NCBI RefSeq assembly: GCF_004379255.2
Contig: NC_056033.1
Location: forward strand, 3,886,172 to 3,950,171
Direction of reading: 5' to 3'
DNA length: 64,000 nucleotides
DNA from: Salvia splendens
Lineage: Eukaryota; Streptophyta; Magnoliopsida; Lamiales; Lamiaceae
The notes beneath the pieces are model-generated. The model saw nothing but the letters and a program-made list of their open reading frames with translations. It was not told the DNA's origin and made no database searches. Of the stretch, positions 23,740 to 35,165 are shown piece by piece (positions within the stretch are counted from its first letter, which is position 1; each line of letters starts with the position of its first letter). The translations under genes were made by a program, and so were the position numbers.

Positions 23740-24092
23740 TGTTAAGAGCACAATTCTCTTAACGAAGAAATCCTGCGATTACACTCGCAACACACCAATC
23801 CGGCGCCCCGAACGTTGGGGTCGGCGGCTCAATTCGTGGCTGGCGCGGAGAACTTCCTCCGTCGGCAGTCTTCAAGGTTTGATAAGGAGTATTGCACAAG
23901 TAATGTGGGCAAAATAATTCTTCATTCAATGAATAAAAAGATAACAACCTAGCCCTATTTATAATACTAGAATACTAGCTTAGGGAACAAGAAAACAAGA
24001 TATGAAAATATACTATGAATCAAAAGATATGGGGAATAATAAAAAGATAACTAAATATTTGGGGAATTCTAAGATATAGGGGGATCGTAACA
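23740..24092 (-). repeat. 5' LTR of the 2.17-kb element
   Basis: 353 bp, identical by eye to the copy at 21921-22273. Transcription of the element would start here on the minus strand. Followed directly by the ATTAC target duplication. Confidence 0.92.
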
Positions 24093-24289
24093 ATTACATA
24101 ATTCAAATTCAGGGGAAAAAATTGGAGTCAGGAACAACTTTTATATAGTGAATACACTTTAATTATTAAAGTGATATTTACTCGATCTTAAATATTATCA
24201 CATGAGATTGTGCTATTTTCTGGAGTTAACTGCCCAGTTTTCATTGCTTATATTGTGTTGTGTGTTTTTCCCTCTTTGTTGTGGATTAT

Positions 24290-25590
24290 TGCTTATATTG
24301 TGTTGTTTTATTGGTGGTGTTATGCCGCGGTGGTCCTAGTAGCTTTATCTTATTTTCGTTTATGATTTCGTTGTCGTGTTGTACTGTTATTGTTGAGTTT
24401 GGTTTTTATGCTTTCATCATGACATCTTAGGTTATATAGTCCCGCGACATGAAAAATGTTGTTTTGTTGGTGGTGTTGACGCGCCGGTTGTCCTGGTAGC
24501 TTTGTTTTATAGTCATTTATGGCTGGTTTCGTTGGGATTGTGTTGTGATGTTGTTGTCAGCTTTGGTCTTTATTTTATCGTTACATCTTATGTTATATAG
24601 TCTCGCGACATGAAAAAATATTACGTGTCACATAAGAATCTAAATGTGAAAATGTTTAAAAGGTCAAAATTTATTTAATACATGAAAATGTTAGCTTGAG
24701 CTTATAGTGAAAATTATGTTTCATTAGGGTTGTGTTGTGCTACTGCTGTCGGCTTTGGTCTTTAATGTTTTCATTATTACATCTTAGGTTATAGAGTCGC
24801 GCGGCATAATAAAACTTACCTGGCACATCGGAATCTAATTGTGAAAATGTTTAAAAGGTCAAAACTTAGTTTGCATAGGGAATTGTTAGCTCGAGCTCAA
24901 CCTGAGCTTAGAATGAATATTGTGTTTTGTTGGGGTTGTGTTGTGCTGCTATTGTCGGCTTTGGTATTTAATGTTTTCACCGTTACATTCTAGGTTATTT
25001 TGTCACGCGACATAAAAAAGTCTTACGTTGCAAATCGAAATCTAATTGTGAAAATCATTAAAAGGTCAAAATTTATTTTGCACTGGGAAATGTTAGCTTG
25101 AGCTTAGAGTGAAAGTTATGTTTCATCGGGGTTGTTTAGTGCTATTGTTGCCGGCTTTGGTCTTTAAGGTTGCCAAGTTAGTACTCCCTCTGTCTGCGAC
25201 TAGGAGTTCCATTTTTTTATTTTGGTCCGTCCGCGTACATGAGTCCTTGTTCATTATTACTATCATGGTAAAGAGGTTCCACATTCCACTAACTTATACC
25301 ACTCACATTTCATTTAAAACCTAATAGTATATACAAGTGAGACCTACGTTTCACTGACATTTTTCCACCCACTTTTTTTAATATTTCTTAAAATGCGTGT
25401 TGAAGGAAATAATACTCATATTCATGGACGAAGGAGTATATCTTAAGTTATATAGTCGCGCTACATAAAAAATCTTACGTGAGACATTGAAATTTAATTG
25501 TAAAAATGTTTAAATGGTCAAAATTTATTTTGCACACGAAAATATAACGCTTGAGCTCAAGCTTAAGCTTATAGTGACAATTGTGTTTCG
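24290..25590. repeat. ~200-bp tandem array, five to six units
   Basis: Units share TAGGTTATATAGTC.CGCGACAT (near 24428, 24588, 24786, 24989 and, after an inserted MITE, 25444), AATGTTTAAAAGGTCAAAA, GTTAGCTTGAGCT and GTCGGCTTTGGTCTTTA. Spacings are about 160, 198 and 203 bp, then about 455 where a 243-bp Stowaway has inserted. It is GT-rich on the plus strand and has no coding capacity. Confidence 0.85.
25194..25436. mobile_element. Stowaway MITE inside the ~200-bp array
   Basis: The left end CTCCCTCTGTCTGCG faces the right end GGACGAAGGAG, with TA target duplications on both sides (25192-25193 and 25437-25438). Length 243 bp; Tc1/mariner-type ends. It divides one unit of the surrounding array. 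Confidence 0.82.
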
Positions 25591-26588
25591 AAATATAATT
25601 ATTTCCATTCATTAAATCACAAGTTTAAAGAACAGTCCATAGAAGTATACTTCCGGTAATTTTGGGGAAATTTAAATTACGTCAAAATTCATTTTTAAAA
25701 GTGAAAAAAATATCAAAAGTTTCGGAAGAACTTGAATATAGCTTAATACAAAAGCCGGATGTGTATGCTTGGACTATAAGCCCATTGGGCTTTATGAAAA
25801 TCTAAAGTAGCTTCACTCATGGACTTTGAAATTAGCATTTTACATTAGTATTAATAAACAAAATTATTAATTTATTATTTTTTTCTTATAGCTCATAACC
25901 CTCAAATTAAGAATGACTTTTTCATAGCTAATTAAATTCCAAACTTTACAAAGCCCCCAACCATGCAACTCAACGACATAAATCTTTGAAGAAAAGAAAT
26001 GTCTGTTTTAGACTTTAGTAATGGGCTTTATGTGCATCTGAGCAGTTTACCATTTTGAATCACTAAATGGAGAATCAAAAAATTAGGATTAAAGTGGAGT
26101 AATAATTATTTTTATACTATTAAAATAAACATTACTAGAGAAGATATTTTGACATAAAAATGAGGGATGAGAATTATGATGCTCTTGGATCGTGTTGTTT
26201 ATTTGTCAGCACTAATAATTTCTCTTTGCCATAGTCACCAGTAACTAATGCTATTGTCTATTTTCAGTTGATAGAAAATTAGACGATTAAACACTCTTTT
26301 CCATATTGATATATGGAGCAATAGATTTACATTATTCAGATTCTTATTGACCGGGGTCGTCCGATTTCATCAACGGTCCACGTTCAAAAACTTCATTAAA
26401 TTTGACCTTTGAAAAACCAATTCTATAGTGCGACAATTCTACCAAACCTTTTTGGGTTGGGTCCATCCATTTTTAGTGACGGTCATTGCACCACTTTTAT
26501 CTTCGTACATGGTCAATTGTATCTGACATCATGAGTCTATTTTTCTAAATGAATCATTGAATATGTCATCATGTATTTTTATAAATTG
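25591..26588. other. AT-rich intergenic sequence, no gene seen
   Basis: No protein-like frame, RNA gene or clear repeat was recognised between the ~200-bp array and the next Stowaway. Confidence 0.5.
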
Positions 26589-26590
26589 TA

Positions 26591-26769
26591 CTCCCTATGT
26601 CCCGTGTTACTTGCACTATTTTCCTTTCTGGGCGTCCCAAGTTATTTGCATTTTTTCTATTTTTAGTAAAAATTATCACCTACAGCCGCAATTGTTGACT
26701 TTGCTATACACTCATTCCTTAATCTCCGTGCCGAAAAGCAAATGTGCGAGTAGCCCGGGACGGAGGGAG
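26591..26769. mobile_element. Stowaway MITE
   Basis: CTCCCTATGTCCCGTG at the left and CCCGGGACGGAGGGAG at the right are inverted, flanked by TA at 26589-26590 and 26770-26771. Length 179 bp. Confidence 0.85.
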
Positions 26770-26771
26770 TA

Positions 26772-27881
26772 CTTTCTAAGGCAAAAATTCACTGAATTCA
26801 CTGCTTTTGTGTTACGATGTCGTTTATAATCTTCTTTATTATATTTGACCTCACGAACTCATTTATAAATGATCCATTGAATATGTCATTCAATATGCCA
26901 TCATATTTTTATGAATGCAATCTCAAAGACAAAATTCACCAAATTTGTCAACTCTTAGTATTATGGCGAATTAACATTTTCAGTAATAAAAACAAAGAAA
27001 AATAAATAAATAAAAACCACCATGAGATTTCCGCTATGTTGAGGTTGAAATTATTATATGAGATAAGTTTTCACATGCCACCCACTAAGAGTAGTCAACT
27101 TGGTGTATTTATGAAATATTTGTTGTGAATTTGGTTATAAAAAATTATAATATATTTATATAAATGGACAGATCAGTGCAAAAGCTTTTGTTTGCCAATA
27201 TGCAACTCTAGATGTTATAAAAATAGCAATTGAGCTGCTTTTTGTTTGGGCCATGGTATATAATGGTAACAAATATAATATTTTTTTTCCCTAAGTCGGC
27301 ATTTTAATCATGAGATGACAGAAAAAGGCGAAACTATTGGCTTTTTATAGAAGCATAACTTTGTACTACAATTTAATCATAAGATTAAATCTATGGATAC
27401 AAATTCGTAAATAGTGGTATCGTTATTATCGAACACAAGAATTTATTGATTATAGTTAAAATCAACAAACAAAACTAAACTGTATTGTGCGTCCAACAAC
27501 TAAAATCCATTAATTTATTTTTCTTTAGTTTTGATTAGTGTTTTTTAAAGGTTGCTTGGAGTAACATTATTTCTGATCGACCATGTTCAGTCCTTAACTC
27601 CTTCATGTTCATTAAAAAGGTACTATATTCTAATGAAATTCCTCAAAAAAACGTACAAATCAACATGTTTTTTCACTTCAATTAAAAGTTAGATATTTAT
27701 ATATATCAAATGAAAAGAATATAATGAAAGAAAGGTTATGATATAATAAAAAAATCGGTCATTTCAGCAACAGTTTTAGCTATTTTTGTCATTTTATAAA
27801 TGGGACAAAATTAATATATGTACTCCGTATATTTTACTTGGTTCATATAAGTCGTGAAGATGCCAATTTCAGCCGACCAAT
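26772..27881. other. AT-rich intergenic sequence, no gene seen
   Basis: Only short low-complexity frames are present. Nothing was recognised. Confidence 0.5.
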
Positions 27882-28097
27882 CAGGGCGGACGCAGAAATA
27901 AACATGAATAGGGGCTAAATTTTCAAAATTTTATAAAAAATAAATTTTCATGTAATTTAAAATATTATTAGGGGCTTTTATATACCAATATGTTAAAAAT
28001 ATGAATAAAATTTTAAATTTTATAATAGAAAAAAATTTAAAAATTGGATTAATTAGGGGCTAAAGCCCTCCCCTCTTTACATGTGGGTCCGCCATTG
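27882..28097. mobile_element. Candidate hAT-type MITE
   Basis: The left end CAGGGCGGACGCAG and the right end GTGGGTCCGCCATTG are imperfect inverted repeats of the hAT type also seen at 5462. The interior is AT-rich with two AGGGGCT words. I could not find an 8-bp target duplication, so boundaries are uncertain. Confidence 0.55.
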
Positions 28098-28314
28098 TGA
28101 ATGTACAAATTTCAGAACGTAACCAATACACTAAATTCAAAAAATTACGTATGATGAATGTTCTTATTAAAAGAAATAAAATTGACTCCGCACACACTAT
28201 GTATCCTCTAAAACGGATGTGATTCAAAACTCAACCTATTAATTGAACAAGAATCCTTAATTTTAATGGATTATTTTAAAAAATTTACTATCAAGCCCGT
28301 TATAATTTGACTAT

Positions 28315-29199
28315 GGATGTCAATCGGTCTGTCCTATCGGATTTCGGGCCAACCCTGCTCGGGTTGCGGGTCAATCGGATTGTGATTTCTTTCGTGTTGT
28401 GAACGTTCAACCCTAACCCTAAAAGCACGGGTTTTGGGCTAGCCCAACGGGTTAATCGGGTTGCAACCGATAAGATTAACATGCGATTTATCCAATAAAT
28501 AATGATGAAAATTAGTTATATTCACAAAATATAAAATATTTAATTATGATAAATTTTAGATATATATTTAAACTCAATCATAAACATGATCAAATACTAA
28601 TATTTGAGATATTTCGTGAAATTTTAATGCATGTTTTAGAAATGTATATATTTTTTTGGTGAAATTGATGTTTTTAATTTAATTATCAATTAATATATTA
28701 ATAAAATTTCAATATATAATTTGTATATTTAATACTCCCTCCGTCCCACAAGAATATGCACTCTTTCCTTTTTAATTCATCCACATGAATATGCACTTTC
28801 TAATTTTGGAAAGTATTTTCTCTTTAATAAGGTGAGACTCATTCTCAACTAACAATATTTTAATTATTTTTTCTCTATACACCTCTCTCATTTTACATTA
28901 AAACCCGTGCCGTCCTCAAAGTGCATATTCTTAGGGGACGGAGGGGGTATAAAACTAAAACTTATTTTTTTAGTTATCTATATTATAAAATTAATCAATG
29001 AAGTGTCGAATTAGGAGTAAAAATAGAATAATAGAAATTTTATCGGATTTTCGGGTCTGGCCGTAACGGGTTGCGGTTTAATCGGGTGCGCGCTAATCGG
29101 GTTTGATTTTATTAGGCTAGAAATTTCCGGCCCTGACCCTACAAATTTAACGGGCTATTCGGGCCAGCCCACGGGTTGCGGGCTACACTGATATCCCTA
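28315..29199. mobile_element. MULE-type MITE with a nested Stowaway
   Basis: It opens GGATGTCAATCGG and closes near ACACTGATATCCC. Flanks AATTTGACTAT (28304-28314) and AATTTGACCAT (29200-29210) look like an 11-bp target duplication with one mismatch, the size expected of Mutator-like elements. Sub-terminal GC-richer blocks (GGGTTGCGGG, GGGCTAGCCC, CGGGTTAATCGGG) are present at both ends in opposite orientation. CCCTAACCCTAAA, a telobox-like phrase, lies near 28412. It has no coding capacity. Confidence 0.65.
28735..28947. mobile_element. Stowaway MITE nested in the MULE-type MITE
   Basis: CTCCCTCCGTCCCACAAGAA at the left and TTCTTAGGGGACGGAGGGGG at the right, flanked by TA (28733-28734 and 28948-28949). 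Inverted homology continues inward (GAATATGCACT facing AGTGCATATTC). Confidence 0.9.
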
Positions 29200-29210
29200 A
29201 ATTTGACCAT

Positions 29211-30069
29211 TAAAAATAAGACACGTACTTTGCGACACGTTGTGCCATGTGTGCCTTAGTTTTAAGAAAACATCTCAATAACTCTTGTATTTAAAAATCT
29301 CAACCTCCCCCCACAAAATGGTGTTGGTTGCATTCAATACCTAAATACTTCAATCACATCATATTCTTCATTTGTATGCTCGACTAGTTCATGTCACTTC
29401 TCTGACCAATATATACACCCACGCATTTATCAATATCGTTTTTCATGTTTCTCTAGACAAACGTATGTGTATTTTTCATGCCACGTTCTTTAAATTTGCT
29501 TAAACCAACTTGGTTCATTTAATCATAAAATCATTATTAGTCTCTTGTTATGTTGCTATTTTGCAATTCCATTTCTTGCAACTTGCAACACATGGTAGGC
29601 GCCGAGTTTTAGTTTTACCACATTCCATGCAATTTCATTTCATGTCCTTTTTTTGCAAGAAAAAAGTATCAATAATCAAGTGAAACATTTCATTTCATTT
29701 CATCATTTTTAAGTAAGATAAATTTTGCACCTATCATTTCATCTACAAAATAATGAACTTCAGAACAATTTGAGCTAGGACTTATATAGAATTACAAGAA
29801 GAGGAGATGTACTTATAAAGTTTCATCAATGTGAACATGTTATGTGGGAAATGATCAATTCCTCAAGAATATGCGAATAATGCACTGGACGTATAATACT
29901 TACATTGAATCAGCAGTGAAATTAATTGTATTGAAAATCCTCTTTTATAGGATTTGAAGCAACATTATCGCATTCGTTGAATAAAGAGCTACATCTAGCG
30001 ATCAAAATGGTGCTATGTTCTTGGAGCAATTAGCAGTGGTTCTTATTAATCTGAACTATTTTTAGTAGA
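29211..30069. other. AT-rich intergenic sequence, no gene seen
   Basis: No gene, RNA or clear repeat was recognised before the left end of the Gag-only LTR element. Confidence 0.5.
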
Positions 30070-30331
30070 TAACGTGATAGGGTCCTCGATTTAGCAAATA
30101 TCGCAGAAGATCTCTTCAATATATTTCTTGATCCAGCATATCTTTTATTTTATTTTTGTTAGTTGTCTTTAATTATTTTCCATATCTTTTGTAATCTTTT
30201 ATTTTAATTATCTTGCTTGATTAGCAAGATAGGTTTAGGGTTAGAATTCAATAAATTATAGAATTCTCTAGTATTTTGATTCATTGAGAAATAAAGTATA
30301 AACTTATTCTCATTCCGGTTCTGGCAGAAAT

Positions 30332-30648
30332 TGTTGGGAAATAAACACAGGCAATCACGAATATGAAAGAGAATGAACACAAGAAGTTGTTTACCCAGTT
30401 CGATACAATGTGTATCTACGTCTGGGGGCGATGCCAAGCCAGGGATTTCACTATATAATTTCAGGATGATTTAACAATGAGGGAGCACCTCTATTTATAA
30501 GCAACTAGAGAGCCCTAATTCTAGTCAAACTAGGAAACATATTCCATAAGAAAATATCTTTTAAGGAATAAATCTATCACAAGGAAATATACTTCAAGGA
30601 AACAAATCCTAAACATGGTAGGAGATATTTTAGGCTCCATAATTAACA
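30332..30648 (-). repeat. 3' LTR of the copia element
   Basis: 317 bp. It contains a minus-strand TATA box (CTTATAAATAGAGG) near 30490. Differs from the other LTR at four sites. Confidence 0.95.
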
Positions 30649-30736
30649 ATCTCCCACTTGGAGACTAACAACTCCTAAACAACCATTTCCTCGTGATCTC
30701 ATCCCTTCATCCGCTTAGCATCGCCTAACCTTCTCT

Positions 30737-33700
30737 TCAAGTTCCAAGGCCAATTGAAGCTATGCATAGCTTCAATTTCTCTAAGGTCACCACCTTAGTA
30801 AACATGTCTGCAGGATTCTCACTTCCAAGTATCTTCACAAGTTGCAGGATTTTCATCTCCACTAGGTGTCGGATGTAATGATATTTCAACTCCACATGCT
30901 TTGCCCTAGAATGAAACGCTGGATTCTTCGCCAAGAAAATAGCACTCTGACTATCACTGTAGAGTATGCTACTCTTGTTCTCCTTCCCAAGTTCATCTAA
31001 GAAACTCTGCAACCACACCATCTCCTTGCTTGCCTCTGTCGCAGCTACATATTCAGCCTCCGTAGTAGACAAAGCAACAGTCTTCTGCAACTTAGAAGTC
31101 CATGAAATAGCAGTACCACCATAAGTAAATACATACCCGGTTGTGCTTCTTCTCCCATCAAGATCATTGGACGCCAAGTCTGTATCCACATAACCTGCCA
31201 GCTCGACATTCTTGCCATTGAAACATAAGACGCTTTCTGTAGTACCTCTCAAGTATCGAAGGATCCATTTAACTGCTTCCCAATGTTGCTTGCCCGGATC
31301 ACCCATGAACCGGCTCACTACTCCCACTGCTTGTACAATATCAGGCCTCGTACACACCATTGCATACATAATACTGCCAATTGCTGAAGCATAAGGAATT
31401 TTCTTCATTTCAGCACGTTCTTCTTTTGTACTCGGCGACTCCTTCTTCGACAGCTTAAAGTGACTGCCCAAAGGCACACTTACTGGCTTTGAATTATCCA
31501 TGTTGAATCTTTCCAAAACCTTACCAATGTAAGCAGCTTGCGAAAGATACAATTTTCCTGCCGCCTTGTCACGCTCGATTCTCATGCCCAAAATTTGATT
31601 AGCCTCTCCAAGATCTTTCATGGAGAATCGTTTAGACAATTGCCTTTTCAACTTATCCATCTCCTTTTGATCACCTCCTGCGATCAACATATCATCAACA
31701 TATAATAACAGAATAAGATAGCTCTTGTCAAACCTCTTGTAGTAACAACAATGGTCAGCGTAGCATCTTTTATAGCCAATCTCCATCATGAATCCATCAA
31801 ACTTCTTGTACCACTGCTTTGGAGCTTGCTTTAAACCATACAAGCTCTTCTTCAACTTGCATACAAGGTTTTCCATTCCTTTTACTATGAATCCTTCAGG
31901 CTGTGTCATGTACAACTCATCCTCCAAATCACCATGAAGGAATGCCGTCTTTACATCCATCTGATGTAACAATAGATTTTCTGCAACTACCATACTCAAC
32001 ACTAAACGAATAGTAGTTAGTTTCACAACAGGAGTGAACACATCTGTATAATCAATACCGTATCGTTGCTCAAATCCCTTGACAACCAGCCTAGCCTTGT
32101 AGCGCTTGCTACCATCAGCTTCACCTTTGGTTCGATAGACCCACTTGCAATGCAATGCCTTTTTCCCTTTAGGAAGTTCCACAAGCTCCCATGTGCCATT
32201 TAGGAGAAGAGAGGCAAACTCGTCATCCATGGAAATTTTCCACCTTCGTTTATCAGGGCCTTCTCCTGCCTCTGCATAACACTCGGGCTCACCACCATCA
32301 GTAAGTAACAAATAGAAATTAGAGGGCGAGTACCTATCAGGTGCACGTCGCTCTCTAGTCGATTTAGGCAGCGGAATAGTCGGTGGTGGAGTGCTTGGTT
32401 CTTCTTCAAGCACCTCTTCAGCATTCTGACTCTCCTTGCTCCCACTCCAGTTTGAGATGTCTAGCTCGACCACTTGTGGCTCAGAACTGCTGGGACTTGA
32501 CGCCTCCAATCTATCCTTGTACAATACCTGTTCATTGAAGATGACATCTCTACTGCGAATAACCTTACGGTTCTGCTCATCCCAGAGTCTATAACCGAAC
32601 TCATCGCCTCCATAACCAATGAACGTACACTTAATAGATTTAGCATCCAACTTACTTCTCTCAACGGAACTAACATGAGCATAAGCAACACAACCAAAGA
32701 TGCGTAGGAAAGATAGATTTACCTCTTTTCCTGTCCAAACCTCCTCGGGTATCCGAAACTCCAAGGAAACTGATGGACCTCTATTAATTAGGAATGCAGC
32801 TGTGTTGACTGCATCTGCCCAAAAACTCTTTGGCAATCCACTTTTCAACCTCATGCATCTTGCTCGCTCATTCAACGTTCTGTTCATGTGCTCTGCGATT
32901 CCATTCTGCTGTGGAGTTCCTTTCACAGTTTTCTCCATGCGGATTCCATTCTCGGCGCAGAATTCCTTGAACTTTGCAAGTTCATATTCTCCTCCATTAT
33001 CGGATCTTAGACACTTCACCTTCATCCCGGTTTCAGTTTCAACAAGGGCTTTCCATTTCATGAAAGCGTCAAACGCATCGGATTTACTCTTCAGAAAATA
33101 AACCCATAGCTTTCGAGTAGAGTCGTCGATGAAAGTCATATAATATTCAGAGCCTCCTAGGGACTTCACAGGTGCTGGTCCCCATAGATCAGTGTGGACC
33201 ATCTCCAACTTCTGTGTCTTCAATTTTCTGCCTCCTCTTGAGAAACTCACCCTTTTCTGTTTCCCAAACACGCAATCCTCGCACAGGCCAACTTCAACAG
33301 TTTTCAAGCCAGGCAGTAAACCTCTTGAGCACATTATCTTCATCCCTTTCTCGCTCATGTGGCCAAGACGACAGTGCCACAAATCTGCATTATTTGCTTC
33401 ACTTGCAATATCAATGCAATCTTTGGAGTTAGTTGTGGTATACAACGTACCCTCCTTCTTACCTCGAGCTACTATCATAGCTCCCTTGGTAATCTTCCAA
33501 TTGTTGCAGCCAAACGTCACGGTGTACCCTTCTGCATCAAGCTTCCCAATCAAAATCAAACTTCTCTGCAATCCAGGAATGTGTCTGACTCCATTCAGTT
33601 TTATTACGGATCCATTGGACGTCACTACCTTCACGTTTCCCTTTTCCACGATATCTAAGGGCTCGTCATCAGCCAGATGTACCTTCCCAAAATCGCCAGA

Positions 33701-34609
33701 AACGTAGTCTTCCATTATCTCCACATTGCTGCAGGAGTGAAACGACGCCCCAGAATCCAATACCCACGATTCCATCAGACTACTGACGCTCAAGACCAAC
33801 GCCTCGCCATCGTCATCAGACATGGTAGCGTTTGCTGTCTTCTTGTCCTTCTGATCCTTATTCTTATACTTCTTCGGTGCCTCACATTGATTTCTAAAAT
33901 GCCCAAACTCATCACAATTCCAGCATTTAACTTTATCCAAATCCTTCTTGGATTGACTCCTTCCTCTGGAATTTGATCTTCCACGATTTTGCTTTCCCTT
34001 CGATCTGCCTCTCTGTTCTGTATTCAGTGCTGATCCCGAAGTAGAAGATCCTGATTCTCTCCGGCGAACTTCCTCACCAATCATCAGATCTCTTACTCTG
34101 TCAACTGTTAGTTTTGTCTCTGCAGCAGTAACTGCTGTCACTGTGCCAGCCCAACTCTCAGGCAGAGACGATAGCAAAATCAGGGCACGAATTTCATCAT
34201 CGAATTTTATATTAACCGAGTTCAGTTGCGAAGTAATCATGTTGAACTCGTTGAGATGTTGTTGCACCAGCTTTCCCTCTTGCATTCTAAAATTAAACAA
34301 TCGTCTAATCAGATGTACCTTGTTTGCCGTTGATGGTTTCTGATGCATGTCCTCCAAGATCTTTATCATCTCCTTTGTCGACTTTGCTGCAGTCGTGTGA
34401 TAAGCCACATCCTTGGACAACGATAGCCTAATCACGCTCATCGCTTTTCTGTCCAGCAGCTCCCACTCCTCATGTTCCATCTTTTCGGGTTTGGTTTTTA
34501 AAGGCTTCCAGAGATCTTTACCGTACAGGTAATCCTCAATCTGCATCTTCCAAAATCCGAAATCAGATCCATCGAACTTCTCTACAGCAATTTTCTCGTC
34601 GATCCCCAT
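30737..34609 (-). CDS. Ty1/copia Gag-Pol polyprotein
   Basis: 1290 aa in one intact frame, starting at ATG (MGIDEKIAVEKFDGSDFGFW). Domains in order: Gag with UBN2-like region (residues about 5-180); CCHC knuckle CWNCDEFGHFRNQC (about 228-241); aspartic protease WVLDSGAS (about 280); integrase with zinc-binding WHCRLGHMS and CEDCVFGK, then catalytic residues in HTDLWGP, RSDNGGEY and QQNGIAEHMNRT; reverse transcriptase with the YVDDMLIAG active site; and RNase H ending in the STTEAEYVA and ADMFTK motifs. The order integrase before reverse transcriptase identifies copia. The usual IAERMNRT reads IAEHMNRT, a change next to the catalytic Glu that could weaken integration. Length is normal for the family. 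It may still be functional. Confidence 0.96.
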   Translation of the reverse strand: MGIDEKIAVEKFDGSDFGFWKMQIEDYLYGKDLWKPLKTKPEKMEHEEWELLDRKAMSVIRLSLSKDVAYHTTAAKSTKEMIKILEDMHQKPSTANKVHLIRRLFNFRMQEGKLVQQHLNEFNMITSQLNSVNIKFDDEIRALILLSSLPESWAGTVTAVTAAETKLTVDRVRDLMIGEEVRRRESGSSTSGSALNTEQRGRSKGKQNRGRSNSRGRSQSKKDLDKVKCWNCDEFGHFRNQCEAPKKYKNKDQKDKKTANATMSDDDGEALVLSVSSLMESWVLDSGASFHSCSNVEIMEDYVSGDFGKVHLADDEPLDIVEKGNVKVVTSNGSVIKLNGVRHIPGLQRSLILIGKLDAEGYTVTFGCNNWKITKGAMIVARGKKEGTLYTTTNSKDCIDIASEANNADLWHCRLGHMSEKGMKIMCSRGLLPGLKTVEVGLCEDCVFGKQKRVSFSRGGRKLKTQKLEMVHTDLWGPAPVKSLGGSEYYMTFIDDSTRKLWVYFLKSKSDAFDAFMKWKALVETETGMKVKCLRSDNGGEYELAKFKEFCAENGIRMEKTVKGTPQQNGIAEHMNRTLNERARCMRLKSGLPKSFWADAVNTAAFLINRGPSVSLEFRIPEEVWTGKEVNLSFLRIFGCVAYAHVSSVERSKLDAKSIKCTFIGYGGDEFGYRLWDEQNRKVIRSRDVIFNEQVLYKDRLEASSPSSSEPQVVELDISNWSGSKESQNAEEVLEEEPSTPPPTIPLPKSTRERRAPDRYSPSNFYLLLTDGGEPECYAEAGEGPDKRRWKISMDDEFASLLLNGTWELVELPKGKKALHCKWVYRTKGEADGSKRYKARLVVKGFEQRYGIDYTDVFTPVVKLTTIRLVLSMVVAENLLLHQMDVKTAFLHGDLEDELYMTQPEGFIVKGMENLVCKLKKSLYGLKQAPKQWYKKFDGFMMEIGYKRCYADHCCYYKRFDKSYLILLLYVDDMLIAGGDQKEMDKLKRQLSKRFSMKDLGEANQILGMRIERDKAAGKLYLSQAAYIGKVLERFNMDNSKPVSVPLGSHFKLSKKESPSTKEERAEMKKIPYASAIGSIMYAMVCTRPDIVQAVGVVSRFMGDPGKQHWEAVKWILRYLRGTTESVLCFNGKNVELAGYVDTDLASNDLDGRRSTTGYVFTYGGTAISWTSKLQKTVALSTTEAEYVAATEASKEMVWLQSFLDELGKENKSSILYSDSQSAIFLAKNPAFHSRAKHVELKYHYIRHLVEMKILQLVKILGSENPADMFTKVVTLEKLKLCIASIGLGT

Positions 34610-34650
34610 CGTGATTTCTGCCTCTTAAACCCTAGGCTCTTGATACCAGT

Positions 34651-34967
34651 TGTTGGGAAATAAACACAGGCAATCACGAATATGAAAGAGAATGAACACA
34701 AGAAGTTGTTTACCCAGTTCGATACAATGTGTATCTACGTCTGGAGGCGATGCCAAGCCAGGGATTTCACTATATAATTTCAGGATGATTTAACAATGAG
34801 GGAGCATCTCTATTTATAAGCAACTAGAGAGCCCTAATTCTAGTCAAACTAGGAAACATATTCCATAAGGAAATATCTTTTAAGGAATAAATCTATCAGA
34901 AGGAAATATACTTCAAGGAAACAAATCCTAAACATGGTAGGAGATATTTTAGGCTCCATAATTAACA
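34651..34967 (-). repeat. 5' LTR of the copia element
   Basis: 317 bp. The minus-strand transcript should begin here. The PBS lies directly inside at about 34636-34648. Confidence 0.95.
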
Positions 34968-35165
34968 GAAATCGCCCCCTAGCACTTCAACTAGGGTTAT
35001 CTTGTTCTTCGTTTCACTATAAATCGTTGGTGCTCTAGTCCGATAGATCAAGGGTCTATCAATTGGTGCTTCCATTGATTTACTCTTCTCCCACCACAAA
35101 CCATTACCTCCAAAGTCCTCTCAAATTTTCGCAAAGATTTCACGCCACTTTCTCTCATATCTTAA

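Larger units (their letters stand above)
21921..24092 (-). mobile_element. Non-autonomous LTR retrotransposon, 2172 bp, identical LTRs
   Basis: Two 353-bp LTRs (21921-22273 and 23740-24092) start TG and end CA. They are identical as far as I can read, and the element is flanked by perfect ATTAC duplications (21916-21920 and 24093-24097). On the minus strand a PBS-like TGGTGTCTTTCATTGG follows the 5' LTR after two bases, and a polypurine tract (CCGTGGGGGAGT) precedes the 3' LTR. The only frame inside is a 469-aa protein with no protease, reverse transcriptase or integrase. Insertion must be very recent and depended on enzymes supplied elsewhere. Confidence 0.92.
30332..34967 (-). mobile_element. 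Complete Ty1/copia retrotransposon, 4636 bp
   Basis: LTRs of 317 bp (30332-30648 and 34651-34967) start TGTTGGGAAA and end AATTAACA and differ at four positions. GAAAT target duplications lie at 30327-30331 and 34968-34972. On the minus strand the PBS is TGGTATCAAGAGCC, complementary in style to initiator tRNA-Met, and the polypurine tract is AAGTGGGAGAT. One uninterrupted polyprotein lies between. It sits inside the 5' LTR of the Gag-only element and is therefore younger. Confidence 0.96.

Noticed and set aside
28400..28425. Interstitial telomere repeat
   Set aside because: Only about two CCCTAA(A) units occur, inside a MITE; too short for a telomeric tract.
32700..33707. Several plus-strand frames within the copia element
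   Set aside because: They lie opposite the intact 1290-aa polyprotein and have no domains.
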